NCBI RefSeq assembly: GCF_003383615.1
Contig: NZ_QNUL01000001.1
Coordinates: 670,513-734,512, forward strand
From: Dyadobacter luteus
GTDB taxonomy: Bacteria; Bacteroidota; Bacteroidia; Cytophagales; Spirosomataceae
Length of the DNA: 64,000 nt
Direction: 5' to 3'
Each line of letters opens with the position of its first letter. Within the stretch, counting starts at the first letter, position 1. Position numbers and translations under genes: made by a program. A model generated the notes under the pieces. The model made no database searches. It was not told where the DNA came from and was given only the letters and a program-made list of their open reading frames with translations. This document shows positions 27,190 to 37,295 of the stretch, one piece after another.

Positions 27190-28725
27190 ATGAACGCAGC
27201 GAACAAAGTAATACTTAACACCAGCATTCTTTATGGCAGAATGCTGGTGACAATTGGAGTAACCTTTTATACTACTCGTGAAGCCCTTGGAGCTTTGGGC
27301 GTTGTAGATTACGGGATTTACAATCTAATCGCTGGAGTGATATCAATGCTATCTTTTTTGAATGCTGCGATGTCAACGTCAACTCAACGCTTTCTCTCTT
27401 TTCACCAGGGAAAGAAGGACAGCAATTTTCAAAAACGAATATTTTCTACTAGTGTAGTCTTACATTTTGTCATTGCTCTTGCACTAATATGCTTTATTGA
27501 ACTTATCGGTATATTCATTTTCAATGGATTTTTAAATGTTCCCTTAGGTCGAGAGAATACCGCAAAGTGGATTTATCATGCAATGGGTATATCTGTTTTA
27601 TTCACAGTACTTTCCGTTCCATTTACAGCTTCGATAAATGCGAACGAAGATATGCTGTGGTTGTCAATTATTAATATTATCGAAGTTTTAGTGAAACTAA
27701 CAATTGTATTAGTACTACCCTATATTGAAGGAGACACTCTCTTGGTATACGGGCTATTAATGACTTTTGTCAGCCTAATTACCTTCTCCAGCTATTTCAT
27801 ATACTGTTTAAGAAAATATGACGAGTGTACATTAACTGTAACCAAGTATTATGACTCTAAACTTGTAAAGAATTTAACAGCCTTTGCAGGGTGGAACTTG
27901 TTTGGAGCTTTGACAGGAATTGGAAAAACGCAAGGTGTAGCAATTCTACTAAACGTTTTCTTGGGTTCAACTATAAATGCGAGTTACGGCATTGCAAGTC
28001 AAGTAGCCTCACAGGTTAACTTTTTTTCGGCTACAATGCTAAAAGCCCTCAATCCGCGAATTATGAAAAATGAAGGAGCCGGAAACAGGCAAAGTATGCT
28101 AAAACTATCGAATATAGCTAGCAAATTTAGTTACTATCTGTTAGCATTTATCGCTATTCCTTGTATTTTCGAAATGGAAGAAATTCTAAAGCTCTGGCTT
28201 ATAAAAGTGCCAGATCATACGACAACCTTCTGCCGACTAATCATATTAGGTGTAATGGCAAATCAGCTTACCGTTGGCTTGGATTCTGCGGCACAGGCAA
28301 TAGGTAATATCAAGAGTTACATGCTAGTAGCAGGGACAATCAAACTTATGATTGTCCCAACCGGCTACCTTCTACTCAGTTCCGGACACTCATCAACATC
28401 AGTAATTATTGGCTACGCAGTTTTTGAGGGTTTGGCCGGAATCGGTAGAATAATAATTCTAAAGAGAATCGGAGGGCTGAATATCAAAGAGTATTTAATC
28501 TTAGTCATCGGAAAATGCTTCATACCCTCTCTGCTGATGGTATGTTCTCTGATCATTATGACATCGTTCTTTAACCATCCGTATCGATTTTTTTATAGTT
28601 TCCCGATATCTATAATAATTTTCTTCGCTAGCATATACTTTTGGGGATTAAGCAAAGACGAGAAAACAACTATATCTTCAATGATAAACAGTGCCTTTAG
28701 TAAATTACGTTTAAGATGGATATAG
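27190..28725 (+). CDS. Wzx-type flippase (MATE/MVF-like polysaccharide transporter)
   Basis: A 511-residue protein has about 14 hydrophobic helices along its whole length and the N-terminal LGALGVVDYGIYNLIAGV pattern common to Wzx/RfbX-type flippases. It should move the undecaprenyl-linked repeat unit across the inner membrane. Codon and base composition turn clearly AT-rich here, which lasts until about 36 kb and suggests a variable cassette. The end overlaps the start of the next acyltransferase gene by 10 bases. Confidence 0.88.
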   Translation: MNAANKVILNTSILYGRMLVTIGVTFYTTREALGALGVVDYGIYNLIAGVISMLSFLNAAMSTSTQRFLSFHQGKKDSNFQKRIFSTSVVLHFVIALALICFIELIGIFIFNGFLNVPLGRENTAKWIYHAMGISVLFTVLSVPFTASINANEDMLWLSIINIIEVLVKLTIVLVLPYIEGDTLLVYGLLMTFVSLITFSSYFIYCLRKYDECTLTVTKYYDSKLVKNLTAFAGWNLFGALTGIGKTQGVAILLNVFLGSTINASYGIASQVASQVNFFSATMLKALNPRIMKNEGAGNRQSMLKLSNIASKFSYYLLAFIAIPCIFEMEEILKLWLIKVPDHTTTFCRLIILGVMANQLTVGLDSAAQAIGNIKSYMLVAGTIKLMIVPTGYLLLSSGHSSTSVIIGYAVFEGLAGIGRIIILKRIGGLNIKEYLILVIGKCFIPSLLMVCSLIIMTSFFNHPYRFFYSFPISIIIFFASIYFWGLSKDEKTTISSMINSAFSKLRLRWI

Positions 28726-29471
28726 CTAAAAAATTTAAAAACTTTTATAATTTAATATTCTACGAGTTGCGGTATCGCTACCTCCTAGAGGGTTCAATTG
28801 TTCGAATTCAAAGAGGTGCAAAACTTGAAATCCCTGCTAATATCAGAATTGTAAAGAGCAAGATTACATTGGTAACAGGGTCAAAGATGCGTGTAGGGAA
28901 TTTCTGTAAATTTCATCGCGTCAATATAAACTCAGCAGGCTCAATAAACATAGAGGACAACTGCATCTTAGAATCTGGAGATAGCCCCAAAAAAGTGCCT
29001 ATAACGGTTCCCAAAGGGGCCAATTTATCGATCGGAAAAAATTGTAGAATAAGATCAAAGGTTTGGCAAAGATTTGGAAGCAATATTAATATTGGTGCGT
29101 ATACCAATATTAACGAGGGTAGTGAGTTAAGAGCTGATGAAATGATTAATATAGGTAGTTATTGTATGATATCATATAATTGTATGATTTGGGATACCAA
29201 CACACATAACATCTACAGTGACGAACGCAGGCGCGAACTCACAGAACAGTTTTTTCCAAGCTTTGGTTACGAGTACGAAAAACCAGTCACATCGCCTGTT
29301 CATATAGGTAATGACTGCTGGATTGGCCGCGAGGTTTGTATACTGAAGGGCTCAAAAATAGGCAATTCAGTTATTGTAGGATTTCGGACACTCATCACTG
29401 GCAATAATATTGAAAGCAATCAAACAGTTATGTCACAATTATCTCTGAAATACATTAGTCGTGAAACCTAG
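28716..29471 (+). CDS. Left-handed beta-helix acyltransferase
   Basis: A 251-residue protein has many hexapeptide-like turns (for example INIEDNCIL, LSIGKNCRI, INIGAYTNI, IGNDCWIGREVCIL) from about residue 60 to 235. It belongs to the maltose/galactoside O-acetyltransferase-like family that transfers acetyl from acetyl-CoA to a sugar. The His in the DTNTHNIY segment is a likely catalytic residue. It overlaps the flippase gene by 10 bases, so it is part of the operon and probably decorates the polysaccharide. Confidence 0.82.
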   Translation: MDIAKKFKNFYNLIFYELRYRYLLEGSIVRIQRGAKLEIPANIRIVKSKITLVTGSKMRVGNFCKFHRVNINSAGSINIEDNCILESGDSPKKVPITVPKGANLSIGKNCRIRSKVWQRFGSNINIGAYTNINEGSELRADEMINIGSYCMISYNCMIWDTNTHNIYSDERRRELTEQFFPSFGYEYEKPVTSPVHIGNDCWIGREVCILKGSKIGNSVIVGFRTLITGNNIESNQTVMSQLSLKYISRET

Positions 29472-29523
29472 TACATATTCTATAGATTTTGGCAAATATT
29501 GAATTAACTAAAAAAGCAAAAGT

Positions 29524-30672
29524 GTGAGCAGGAAAGTTTTGTGTATATATGGCAACAGTTTATATTTTGGTCACGAGAGGTCAAATGTTCAAGTTTTCAA
29601 AACTTTAAAGGACTTAAATTTTGATCTTCTTATTTTGACTAACAAGTTTGGCATAGCACCAGAGGCGGAAACAATTATGGAGAATAATTGTATCTCAACT
29701 AAAAAAATTCCTTATCCAAGTTGGGATGACATGAGGAAGCCACACACTATATTAAAGTCGATAAAATACCTATATAAGGTGTTTATTCACAATATTCATT
29801 TTACAAAGGAATTACATAGGTACAAACCTGATTTCATTTATATTGCCAGTGACTTCATGTTCTTTAATCTGATACCTTCTTTTCTTTTTACAAATGTAAA
29901 AATCGTTTACAGACTGGGTGACGCTCCAGTTACGGGCTGGCTTCCATTCAAGATCGCGTGGAAGAAGTATATATCAAAAAAAGTATACAAATTTGTTTGT
30001 ATATCCAAGTACATAGAAAAAAAGTTAGTTGAAGCAGGGCGTGAGTTGCAAAGTAATAATGCCGTTATTTACAACTATCCGCCCATTAGATTCAACACTA
30101 AAGACACGCATGTAAGTTACACCAAAGGTGATTTTGTTACCTTTTCTTACATCGGCCAAATAAATCATGGAAAAGGCGTTCACATATTAATAGAAGCCGC
30201 TATTGAAGCATGTAAAATATTTGATAATGTAAAATTTCTAATAGCTGGAAGTCTTCAATACGATAAGTCATATTCCGATGCATTAATAGAAAAAGTTAAA
30301 TCAGCCGATCTCTCTAATAGAATAGTTTTCTTGGGAACAATCAATAACACAGATAATTTTTTTTCGCAAACCGATGTGCTAATCACACCATCAATAAAAC
30401 AAGAGCCATTAGGCAACGTGTTGGTAGAAGCTAAGTCATTCAGCACTCCATCAATCATATTCGCCTCAGGTGGCATGCCGGAACTAGTTAGACACAAGGT
30501 TGATGGATATATTTGTGAATCAAACGTGGAAGGACTAAGTTCAGCTATTCATTTTTACTTAAGCTACCCAGAAGAAATAGTCAGACAAAGTAAAAATGCA
30601 AAATCATCGATTTTTGATTTAAAAATTGCCTTTGAAGATTTCGAGTCAAAATGGGGAAATGTATTCCAATAG
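29524..30672 (+). CDS. Glycosyltransferase family 4
   Basis: A 382-residue GT-B enzyme starts with GTG. The C-terminal Rossmann half has the GT4 layout: YIGQINHGKGVHILIEAA, then the donor-binding EPLGNVLVEAKSF segment (about 300-312) in which the Ex7E motif is recognisable. It should add one sugar of the lipid-linked repeat from a nucleotide donor at the cytosolic face. Donor and acceptor cannot be deduced. The gene lies within the AT-rich cassette, about 50 bases after the acyltransferase gene. Confidence 0.85.
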   Translation: MSRKVLCIYGNSLYFGHERSNVQVFKTLKDLNFDLLILTNKFGIAPEAETIMENNCISTKKIPYPSWDDMRKPHTILKSIKYLYKVFIHNIHFTKELHRYKPDFIYIASDFMFFNLIPSFLFTNVKIVYRLGDAPVTGWLPFKIAWKKYISKKVYKFVCISKYIEKKLVEAGRELQSNNAVIYNYPPIRFNTKDTHVSYTKGDFVTFSYIGQINHGKGVHILIEAAIEACKIFDNVKFLIAGSLQYDKSYSDALIEKVKSADLSNRIVFLGTINNTDNFFSQTDVLITPSIKQEPLGNVLVEAKSFSTPSIIFASGGMPELVRHKVDGYICESNVEGLSSAIHFYLSYPEEIVRQSKNAKSSIFDLKIAFEDFESKWGNVFQ

Positions 30673-30727
30673 ATCGTATCAAATAGTCAATGACAAGTTA
30701 ATTATTTGATTTAATGCTTTAATAGAA

Positions 30728-32311
30728 ATGACTAGTAGCCTGAACAAAAAACTGGATACAACTGTATCAAAACAGAGATTCTTATCAATATTTAAATCTT
30801 GGTCGATCAGAATATTGATCCTATCTTCGATACTGGAATTGGTGTTATTTCCCGAATTACCAGTTCTTGTAGGGATAGCGTATTCAGTGATAGGCTGGCT
30901 GATAGTTTATAATATTGTCCTTAACGAGAAAACTATAAATAATTACCCCCTGTCTTCGCTTGTTGTTTTGGGGTATGGCCTTTGTAATTTCTATCTTCCG
31001 ATGCCGGCCACGCTACTCGAACTCAAACCAATAACATATAATTTAACCGTACCATACAGCGTGTTTTTTCACGGAATAATGTCCCTCTCGATAGTGGCAA
31101 TTTCCTTCAGAATTTATATTCATTTTGCAAACACAAAGTTGGTAAGTCCGGCTCGTCGTCTTCTTAAATATTCCGGTTTTTACACTAGTCCTGATGACTT
31201 ACAAATTTGGCTAATGGGTTTAGTAGGAATCATCTCACTTTTTGTTCTTTACTATGCGGGGATACATACTGAAGAAGGAGAGTCATCATCCTCAAAATTA
31301 ATACAAGGCTTTTTCCCATTTGCTTACTGCCCCTATTTTTTATTCTTTAAGAACCTGTACTCTGGGACACCTAAAAGAAGAAATAATATTTACATTTTTG
31401 TAGCATACTCTTTGATAATACTTTTACTGGCTTTCATGACAAATCACAGAGCTACTTTCATGAAAGTAGTTATGGGACTTTGCTTCACCTATCTTTTAAG
31501 CCTTCTTATGAATCGAATATCTCCAGATATTTTTTCTGGTAAAAAAATCGCAGCTTATGTTATAATCGTTTACCTCTTAACTGGCCCATTAGTTAACCTC
31601 GGCTTAGCAATGGTAACTGTTAGAGCTCAAAAGAAGGAAACATCATCCATCGATATGATATCAAAAACTATAGACGTTTTCTTTAATGAAGAAGCTCTGA
31701 ATCAGACTAGAAAAAAAATGGAAGGAGTCATTGTGACAAATTACCTCTGGGACGAACATTATGTAGACAACATTTTCCTAGCAAGATTATGTAATTTGAA
31801 AGCATCGGATCTAAATCTATACCATGCTGAAAGAATTGATGACTCAACTCCAATGAGGGAATTTCTAGGCAATTTTGTATTAGCTCTTTTTCCAAGCCCT
31901 CTACTGCAAATACTTGACATAACCATAGATAAGAAGCAAATAATGAAAGCATCTTACGGAGATTATCTATACTATTTATCAACAGGTGACTATAATGGCC
32001 TAGAAAGTAAAAGACAATCTCAGGTGAACGGGGCCGGCATCGCTGCATTTGGTTATCTATACCTTCTCTTACTTGCCTTGGTAATTATACCGGTTTTTTA
32101 TGCGGTGGATTTACTATCATTTCGTCACGACAAGCGACAATTTATTACAGTCCCGGCACTTACAATCATGCCAATGCTAATGACTTTTTTTAACTACGAA
32201 GGCATTTCAACTTTTCTAGGTTTCATAATCAGAGGATGGATTCAAATGGTTGTTGTATATATTATCCTTTTTAGATTGACAGGATTTATCAGTAAAATAT
32301 TTAAAATATGA
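30728..32311 (+). CDS. Wzy-like polysaccharide polymerase candidate
   Basis: A 527-residue polytopic protein has about 10-12 hydrophobic helices and a large polar loop around residues 295-400, the usual outline of a Wzy polymerase. Sequence similarity in this family is very low, so the call rests on topology, on position between glycosyltransferase genes, and on the absence of another candidate in the locus. It would link repeat units at the periplasmic face. Its stop codon overlaps the ATG of the next gene (ATGA). Confidence 0.7.
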   Translation: MTSSLNKKLDTTVSKQRFLSIFKSWSIRILILSSILELVLFPELPVLVGIAYSVIGWLIVYNIVLNEKTINNYPLSSLVVLGYGLCNFYLPMPATLLELKPITYNLTVPYSVFFHGIMSLSIVAISFRIYIHFANTKLVSPARRLLKYSGFYTSPDDLQIWLMGLVGIISLFVLYYAGIHTEEGESSSSKLIQGFFPFAYCPYFLFFKNLYSGTPKRRNNIYIFVAYSLIILLLAFMTNHRATFMKVVMGLCFTYLLSLLMNRISPDIFSGKKIAAYVIIVYLLTGPLVNLGLAMVTVRAQKKETSSIDMISKTIDVFFNEEALNQTRKKMEGVIVTNYLWDEHYVDNIFLARLCNLKASDLNLYHAERIDDSTPMREFLGNFVLALFPSPLLQILDITIDKKQIMKASYGDYLYYLSTGDYNGLESKRQSQVNGAGIAAFGYLYLLLLALVIIPVFYAVDLLSFRHDKRQFITVPALTIMPMLMTFFNYEGISTFLGFIIRGWIQMVVVYIILFRLTGFISKIFKI

Positions 32312-33345
32312 GTAACTCTTCCAATGCAAGTAAAAGAGTTATATGGATAGACTTCTTGAAGGGACTTGGTATTATCCTAGTTGTAATTGGACATTCTGGG
32401 ATACCGCAAAAAATCGCTTGGTGGATTTGGTCCTTTCACATGCCGCTATTTTTTGTTATCTCAGGTTACCTGTTCAAGAATACTGAACTGGGAGTATTAG
32501 ACTTGGTATTAAAGAAGTCGAAAAGCTTGTTAATACCCTATATATCTTTCACTCTACTATACTTCATTTTCATGCTGGTGATCTCGACTGAATTCGAAAT
32601 GAATTCAGAAGTAAAAAATATGACCCAAGCTATTCATGTATGTCTTTATGGATGGCGTGGTCTAGCTTTATGGTTCCTGCCGGTTCTTTTCTTAACTGAA
32701 ATTACCTTTACCCTGCTTCTAAGACTACAGAGAATAAGCCATTTAATGTTATATGTGGTATTAATTAGCTCAATGCTAGTAGGTCTAATTCTAAGCAAGT
32801 ACGCAGTTAGACTGCCATATAAGCTTGAAGTTGTTCCCACATCATTAGCTTTTTACATGATCGGCTTTATTTCAAAGTCTTACTTATCAAATATCACTGA
32901 AAAGCCTAAATCATCTTCAATACTAATAATTTATGCTATTTTTTTTCTAGTCATTAACATTGTATGTTGTTTTGCAAATTATGAACGCATAGACTTATGC
33001 TTCAACAAACTTGGTTATCTACCACTAACATATATCTCATCCTTGGCCGGCATTGCTTTTCTGCTTGTTATTTCTTTAGAAATAACGAATAAATTTAACA
33101 AAAGTAATTGGGCTACGAGACTTATTTGTGATATGGGTAGTAAGTCACTTATTATTTTAGGTATTCATCAGCTAATTAAGATGGCTCTCTCGTTATCGTT
33201 TAAGTCACTACAACCTCATAGTTTTTATATTATACCCAGACAAATTTTATTTTGGATAGCACTAATTCTTTTAGTCAATTTAATTGACAAGCACCTATAC
33301 TTCCTACTAGGTAGAGCTGGAACAAATTTAAACAAACGAGCATAA
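32308..33345 (+). CDS. Acyltransferase family 3 membrane protein
   Basis: A 345-residue protein has about ten hydrophobic helices. Its N terminus carries the Acyl_transf_3 signature: WIDFLKGLGIILVVIGH (catalytic-type His) followed by WSFHMPLFFVISGYLF. Such enzymes O-acylate polysaccharides in the membrane, as OatA or NolL do. The four-base overlap with the upstream polymerase candidate and the one-base overlap downstream indicate tight translational coupling. It probably modifies the exopolysaccharide. Confidence 0.88.
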   Translation: MSNSSNASKRVIWIDFLKGLGIILVVIGHSGIPQKIAWWIWSFHMPLFFVISGYLFKNTELGVLDLVLKKSKSLLIPYISFTLLYFIFMLVISTEFEMNSEVKNMTQAIHVCLYGWRGLALWFLPVLFLTEITFTLLLRLQRISHLMLYVVLISSMLVGLILSKYAVRLPYKLEVVPTSLAFYMIGFISKSYLSNITEKPKSSSILIIYAIFFLVINIVCCFANYERIDLCFNKLGYLPLTYISSLAGIAFLLVISLEITNKFNKSNWATRLICDMGSKSLIILGIHQLIKMALSLSFKSLQPHSFYIIPRQILFWIALILLVNLIDKHLYFLLGRAGTNLNKRA

Positions 33346-34340
33346 TGAAAGTCGTATATTTTTTTAGACCTAAGAACGATGGGGCGAACAGTATCGAAGG
33401 AGTTTTTGACATCATTAAGTCAGCTTTACCCGAAAGTATGCTTTCCACTGATTATTTTTGCACTAATGAGTGGATGCGTTTCAAGTCATTTTTCAAAGCT
33501 AGGTTTCAACAGGGTGATGTAAATCATATAACTGGAGATATACATGAAATATCGTTTTTTCTATCAAAGAAAAGGACAATCGTAACTGTCCATGATGTAG
33601 GAAGATATGAACGTGATTTAACCGGAATCAGAAAAATAGTTAAAAAATTTGTATGGTTATATTTACCTCTTAGAAGAGCAGCGAAAATTACAACAATATC
33701 CGAGTTTACCAAACAGAAATTAGTACAAATAACAGGTATATCTGCTTCCAAGATAGAGGTAATTCCAAATCCTGCTCCAGATGACTTTAAATTCTCTCCA
33801 AAAATATTCGATGAGAGTAGTCCAATCATATTACAGATCGGAGGTGGTAACAACAAAAATCTGAATAGGCTTATTGAAGCTATCAAGGATTCTAGTTATA
33901 GACTTATTTTGATTAGAAAAAAAGACTCCAGTTTAGAAGAGCTACTCAATAAGCTAAACATCTCTTACGAGTGGCATTCCAATATTAGTAGAGAGCGAGT
34001 TTACGATTGTTACAAAAAGTGTGATATTCTATTTTTTGCTTCTGAGTATGAAGGCTTCGGGGTTCCCATTCTTGAAGCAAATTCTGTAGGTAGATGCGTG
34101 CTAACAAGTAATATATCCTCAATGCCAAGTGTGGCTGGAGATTCCGCCCTATTTGTAAATCCATTTGATCCAAAGCAAATCAGGAAAAATTTGGATATTC
34201 TATCATCCGATGCTCAATTAAGAGAAGAGCTAATAGGTAATGGATTAAAAAATATAAAGAGATATTCACGCCAGCTAATTGCATCAAGTTACTTCAAATT
34301 ATATCAAGAAATTTACTCCTCTAAACTAGCGACAAAATGA
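33345..34340 (+). CDS. Glycosyltransferase family 4
   Basis: A 331-residue GT-B protein has the GT4 features ILQIGGGNNKNLNRLIEA, EYEGFGVPILEANSVG and a short final helix. The typical donor-site Glu residues are present in the EGFGVPILE segment. It is cytosolic or membrane-associated and transfers one sugar in repeat-unit assembly. Its ATG overlaps the previous stop by one base and its stop overlaps the next ATG, so it belongs to the coupled block. The sugar specificity is unknown. Confidence 0.86.
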   Translation: MKVVYFFRPKNDGANSIEGVFDIIKSALPESMLSTDYFCTNEWMRFKSFFKARFQQGDVNHITGDIHEISFFLSKKRTIVTVHDVGRYERDLTGIRKIVKKFVWLYLPLRRAAKITTISEFTKQKLVQITGISASKIEVIPNPAPDDFKFSPKIFDESSPIILQIGGGNNKNLNRLIEAIKDSSYRLILIRKKDSSLEELLNKLNISYEWHSNISRERVYDCYKKCDILFFASEYEGFGVPILEANSVGRCVLTSNISSMPSVAGDSALFVNPFDPKQIRKNLDILSSDAQLREELIGNGLKNIKRYSRQLIASSYFKLYQEIYSSKLATK

Positions 34341-35476
34341 AGTTGTTTTTTTGGCAGAATACCAATAGTATTCATCAATCGTCTTTCCTGCGCTGTCTTG
34401 ACGAAATGAATACTGGAAATGTGACATTGTTAACAACAAATCGAATTTCATCGCACAGAAGTGAGATGGGCTGGGCTGAGCCGAAACTAGGAAATGTTAC
34501 TCACATCAGCCTTTGGAATGATACTCTACAAATATCAGATATTATTGATGACAACTCTGGTAGTGACAGTGTACATATATTTTCAGGAATTAACGCCTTT
34601 CCTGTGATTCAAAAAGCATTTCTATATGCAATCAAAAAGGGGTGTAGAATTGGAATTTTTACAGAACCTTTAGATTTTAGAGGAGTCAAAGGCAAGTTCC
34701 GAACAATTAGAGGGTTCTACCACAGGTATTTGTATTCTTCGAACATCGAATTTGTTCTCGCAACTGGTAAAAACGGAGTCGATCAGTTTAAATTATGGGG
34801 ATATGATTCACGAAAGGTATTCGAGTGGGCTTATACTGTTGAGAATTCCAATTGCGATATTATTGGGGATATCTCGCCTTTAAGCGGTGAATACATGATA
34901 GCGTTCGCAGGTTCGCTTATCCCGCGGAAGGGATACGACATTTTAATAAAGGCTCTCGAAAAAATTGACTTGCCATTTAAGGCTGACCTTTACTGTTTAA
35001 GGCCCGACCAGATAAATAGTAGTAAGAGCGCTGAGACAGTCAACCAGGTATCCGGCAGCATAAATTTCCACAATTTTTTACCTAATGCTACTCTTAGACG
35101 AAAATTAAATACCTATGATCTCTTTATTTTACCGAGTCGACATGACGGCTGGGGAGCGGTAGTTTCCGAAAGTATAATGGAAGGGACTCCAGTATTAGTA
35201 AGTAAATACTGCGGGTCGAGTTCCTTAATAACTGATAATCAAATTGGAAAAGTCATCAATTCACTTGATGTAGAAAAACTAGCTCAGAGTATAAGAGTAA
35301 TGATCGAAAAAGGTAAGGTGAGAGTAACTGAGCGAAGGGCGAACCGAGCATGGGCAATTTCTCATATTTCTGGAAAACCCATGGCATCGTACTTCTTAAA
35401 AATTATCGATTTTCTAGATAAAGGTTTAATGGTAGATAAGCCTACAGCTCCTTGGTATCAAATTGAGAAGCAATAA
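34337..35476 (+). CDS. Glycosyltransferase family 4
   Basis: A 379-residue protein has a poorly conserved N half and a GT4-like C half with FAGSLIPRKGYDILIKAL and PSRHDGWGAVVSESIMEGTPVL, in which the Ex7E pattern is conserved as GWGAVVSESIMEG. It should act in repeat-unit assembly. It starts in a four-base overlap with the preceding glycosyltransferase gene. Donor and linkage are unknown. Confidence 0.84.
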   Translation: MKLFFWQNTNSIHQSSFLRCLDEMNTGNVTLLTTNRISSHRSEMGWAEPKLGNVTHISLWNDTLQISDIIDDNSGSDSVHIFSGINAFPVIQKAFLYAIKKGCRIGIFTEPLDFRGVKGKFRTIRGFYHRYLYSSNIEFVLATGKNGVDQFKLWGYDSRKVFEWAYTVENSNCDIIGDISPLSGEYMIAFAGSLIPRKGYDILIKALEKIDLPFKADLYCLRPDQINSSKSAETVNQVSGSINFHNFLPNATLRRKLNTYDLFILPSRHDGWGAVVSESIMEGTPVLVSKYCGSSSLITDNQIGKVINSLDVEKLAQSIRVMIEKGKVRVTERRANRAWAISHISGKPMASYFLKIIDFLDKGLMVDKPTAPWYQIEKQ

Positions 35477-35531
35477 TGACATTCGGATACCTTCAAAGTC
35501 AAATAATTTCCTAAAAATAGATCATATTCAA

Positions 35532-36713
35532 ATGGTTATATTAAGAATTATACCTAGTATGAACCCCGATAATGGTGGACCTTGCCAAGGGATAAGGAAC
35601 ACCATTCCTGAATTACAGAGAATAGGCATTTCCAATGAAGTTGTTTGCTTCGATAATTCTTCAGAGAGCTACCTAAAACATGATTTGTTCAAAATACACG
35701 CGCTAGGTGCCAGTAAGGGATCGTGGAAGTATAATTCCTCCTTTGATGAGTGGTTGATACAAAATGTCGAAAAATATGACCTTGTGATTGTACATGGGCT
35801 TTGGCTATATCACAGTTATATGGCAGTTAAGATATTAAGGAAGCTAAAGCAAAAAAATAAAAGAATACCTCCAGTATACATAATGCCTCACGGAATGTTG
35901 GATCCATGGTTCCAACGGGATAAAACCAGAAAGCTAAAAGCCCTTCGCAATGAAGTCTATTGGCATTTAATTGAAAAAAAGGTTGTAAATAGTGTAAATG
36001 GTCTTTTGTTCACATGCGAGCAGGAATTGTTACTTGCTAGAGAAACTTTCACAGGTTATAATCCCAGAATGGAACTGAACGTTGGATATGGGATCCAACC
36101 CCCCCCTTCGTTTAGCCAAGAAATGAAGGCTGCATTTCGAATGAGAGCAGATAAATTAGGGGATAAACCTTACATATTATTCCTAAGCCGTTTACATCCA
36201 AAAAAGGGATTAGATTTATTGATAAACTCGTATATCAAATTAGGACTAGACACGGAAGATTTTCCAGACTTAGTGGTAGCAGGTCCAGTAGAAGGAGAAT
36301 ATGCAAACATCCTGAGATCTTCAGCTCGTAAGGCAAAGAACATCCATTTTGTGGGTATGCTTCAAGGCGATGCAAAATGGGGAGCTTTTTACGGCTGCCA
36401 AGCCTTTGTACTGCCTAGTCACCAAGAAAACTTCGGAATATCTGTCGCAGAGGCACTAGCATGTAGCAGGCCCGTACTCATCACAGATCAAGTTAATATT
36501 TGGAAAGAGATCAGCTATGGTGGCGCAGGGATAGTGGATAGTGACACCTTGGACGGTATAGAGAGATTACTCGCTGCGTGGTTTAATAAAACTGACGAAG
36601 ACAAAATAAGCATGTCAGACAATGCTTATGCTGTTTACCGTAAACATTTCGCTGTAGAGCAAGCAGCTCAGAGGTTAAAAGATGTGTTACTCAAAGAAAC
36701 GCGATATGCATAA
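35532..36713 (+). CDS. Glycosyltransferase family 4
   Basis: ATG 35532 gives 393 residues starting MVILRIIPSMNPDNGGP, the normal beginning of these enzymes with the acceptor-side glycine loop; a TTG at 35463 would add 23 residues that overlap the previous gene. The C half has FLSRLHPKKGLDLLINSY and HQENFGISVAEALACSRPVL with the Ex7E donor motif. It is likely one of the repeat-unit glycosyltransferases, and the N terminus resembles WcaL/AmsK-like enzymes. It overlaps the next gene by eight bases. Confidence 0.86.
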   Translation: MVILRIIPSMNPDNGGPCQGIRNTIPELQRIGISNEVVCFDNSSESYLKHDLFKIHALGASKGSWKYNSSFDEWLIQNVEKYDLVIVHGLWLYHSYMAVKILRKLKQKNKRIPPVYIMPHGMLDPWFQRDKTRKLKALRNEVYWHLIEKKVVNSVNGLLFTCEQELLLARETFTGYNPRMELNVGYGIQPPPSFSQEMKAAFRMRADKLGDKPYILFLSRLHPKKGLDLLINSYIKLGLDTEDFPDLVVAGPVEGEYANILRSSARKAKNIHFVGMLQGDAKWGAFYGCQAFVLPSHQENFGISVAEALACSRPVLITDQVNIWKEISYGGAGIVDSDTLDGIERLLAAWFNKTDEDKISMSDNAYAVYRKHFAVEQAAQRLKDVLLKETRYA

Positions 36714-37281
36714 TCAAGATACTTATACAGGAGCATCCTTCTCTCTACGTAACAGATTGGGCAGAATAGTTTGGGGAGTTGTCTACATCCTGGCCTTTCG
36801 GATTTCTCCTAGGCCTCTCCACTCTTGGCGCTCATTTATACTCCGCTGCTTTGGAGCAAAAATAGGAAAAGGCGTTCATGTTTATCCCGATGCAAAAATT
36901 TGGGCACCCTGGAATTTGGAACTCCACGATGAATGTGGGGTAGCCAACGAAGCTATTCTATATTCTCAGGGAAAAATTACTATTGGCTACAGAGCTATTG
37001 TATCCCAAGGTGCACATATATGTGCTGGTACTCACGATTACACAAAATCTGGTCATCCGTTAGTGACTATGCCGATCAACATCGGCGCACAGGCGTGGGT
37101 AGCTGCGGAAGCATTCGTTCATCCAGGCGTGACAATTGGAGAGGGATGTGTGGTTGGTGCACGCTCTGTAGTAACAAAAGATATGCCAGCTTGGATGGTG
37201 TGTGCTGGGCATCCATGCAAACCCCTGAAACCCCGAGTTATGGATGACAATAAAACGCCCTCAATATCTATTATACTCTAA
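36706..37281 (+). CDS. wcaF: WcaF-type colanic-acid-like acetyltransferase
   Basis: From ATG 36706 the protein has 191 residues (an in-frame ATG at 36682 would add eight). It matches the WcaF family: an N-terminal helical part with SLRNRLGRIVWGVVY and SPRPLHSWR, then a left-handed beta-helix. The catalytic His is in AGTHDY, and the end is typical (VVTKDMPAWMVCAGHPCK). It transfers acetyl from acetyl-CoA to a sugar of the repeat unit. It overlaps the upstream glycosyltransferase gene by eight bases. Confidence 0.88.
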   Translation: MHNQDTYTGASFSLRNRLGRIVWGVVYILAFRISPRPLHSWRSFILRCFGAKIGKGVHVYPDAKIWAPWNLELHDECGVANEAILYSQGKITIGYRAIVSQGAHICAGTHDYTKSGHPLVTMPINIGAQAWVAAEAFVHPGVTIGEGCVVGARSVVTKDMPAWMVCAGHPCKPLKPRVMDDNKTPSISIIL

Positions 37282-37295
37282 GATAAGAATACGTT

